Below, one piece after another: positions 63,251-64,000 of a DNA stretch of 64,000 bases. The position numbers and the translations under genes were made by a program. The notes below the pieces were generated by a model. That model did no database searches. It saw nothing but the letters and a program-made list of their open reading frames with translations, and was not told where the DNA came from. This DNA comes from Sapria himalayana (taxonomy: Eukaryota > Streptophyta > Magnoliopsida > Malpighiales > Rafflesiaceae): assembly GCA_029783825.1 (NCBI GenBank), contig JAREIK010000801.1, forward strand, positions 7,973,571-8,037,570. The letters run 5' to 3'. Position 1 is the first letter of the stretch. Each line of letters opens with the position of its first letter.

Positions 63251-63310
63251 AAAATTCAGGATGATATTGTAGTCACAACTTACATTCTTATAATAAATTA
63301 GCTTATAAAT

Positions 63311-63570
63311 ACTTTCGAAGAGTTTTAAAAAAATCTCAATTTACTTTTTTGTCCAAAACAAGAAATTACAATATCTATCTTTAAGTTAGAGGCTTGGTGT
63401 GTAAATATCTTAAACACCAAGCTTGAAGAAAAGAGAAGTATGTTGAGCATTCTCAAAATTTTTGTAAATATATTTACGAAGAGTCTAAGAAAATCTCAAT
63501 TTACTTTTTTGCCTAAGAAAAAAAATTATAATATTTATCTTAAAGTTGGTGTGTAAATATCTTAAAGATG
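63311..63570. repeat. Diverged direct repeat (~100 bp, two copies)
   Basis: Copies at about 63311-63410 and 63473-63570 share ATCTCAATTTACTTTTTTG and GGTGTGTAAATATCTTAAA in the same order. The origin is unknown. Confidence 0.6.
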
Positions 63571-64000
63571 GTATATAAATATTGGTTGTAATTATGACAT
63601 TGTCATGAATTTTCTTTATGAGAGAAGTAATTTATTTTTATATTTTATTTATTGGTGAAATACTTAAATTGAAGGTTATCTCTTATGTTTCTTGATTATC
63701 ACATTAAAGAATAATGGGCGAAATAACTTGAAATATGGTCTTCACTCTCCACAAGTAGGTGCATAATTTAAACAATTTTACATGCACATATAATAATTAT
63801 ATGATATTTGGCATGTGCACTAGATCTTGAGATAATTGGATGTTTTTTAGTTTTATATGAGATATGATTAACTAAATTAAAAGAACAATAACTTATAGTA
63901 AATCTCATCTTTGTGTGCCCAACTAGAGACTAAATACTCTTGACTAGCTAAAATATTCTTGATCACAAAATGAAATATCAAGCCATTGATATTTCTTAGC
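63571..64000. other. AT-rich end of window
   Basis: No gene, repeat boundary or exon is recognised here. Confidence 0.4.

Larger units (their letters stand above)
56362..64000 (+). other. Intron 4 of the ELMO gene, continues past the window
   Basis: I searched by eye for the next ELMO exon and found none before 64000, so this intron is at least 7.6 kb. It contains a minus-strand LTR element, a hAT MITE and copia fragments. If the gene were truncated here it would be a pseudogene; the window cannot decide this. Confidence 0.55.

Noticed and set aside
1..64000. CRISPR arrays, bacterial operons, rRNA or organelle insertions.
   Set aside because: No repeat-spacer pattern with unique spacers, no ribosome-binding-site-led gene runs and no recognisable rRNA or chloroplast genes. 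All tandem repeats found are contiguous minisatellites.

Overview
This is a transposon-saturated, AT-rich stretch of a plant nuclear genome. The CACTA, hAT and copia families, the spliced host gene with very long introns, and the ageing of older repeats by loss of CpG all point to a seed plant with a large genome, most likely a flowering plant. The species cannot be named from the sequence. I see no bacterial, organellar or viral genes.

Layout. From 1 to 16.1 kb two related CACTA (En/Spm-type) DNA transposons lie head to head: a 2.5 kb deletion derivative (1614-4115) and an 11.66 kb element (4467-16122). The large one carries the two genes expected of its family on the minus strand, a TNPD-type transposase and a transposase_24/Ulp1-protease protein, both broken by stops and frameshifts. 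From 16.1 to 23.5 kb there is an unassigned block with a ~54-bp palindromic repeat array, then a decayed copia retrotransposon with short LTRs (18773-22986). From 23.5 to 24.7 kb there is a long-TIR (Mutator-like or foldback) element with a young hAT MITE nested in it.

The only host gene I recognise starts at 24866 on the plus strand. Four exons (24866-24997, 25070-25172, 33881-33993, 56293-56361) join in frame into the N-terminal part of a plant ELMO/CED-12-domain protein. Introns 2 and 3 are 8.7 and 22.3 kb long and filled with transposons, and the gene runs off the right end. No part of it is a long open frame, so ORF scanning alone misses it.

Inside the introns are copia fragments, a 956-bp hAT MITE carrying a 28-bp G-quadruplex-type minisatellite, a 3.5 kb hAT element with a recognisable BED/hATC transposase (34712-38259), and several degraded relatives nested together between 40.8 and 55.3 kb. 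There is also a minus-strand LTR element near 59 kb, a small hAT MITE (60841-61258) and a last copia fragment (62.0-63.2 kb).

How the pieces work together: the transposons are mostly dead and record layered insertion. The host gene must be spliced across all of them, and its proximal upstream region has been replaced by transposon sequence to within 140 bp of the start codon. Family assignments rest on motifs read by eye. No database search was possible.
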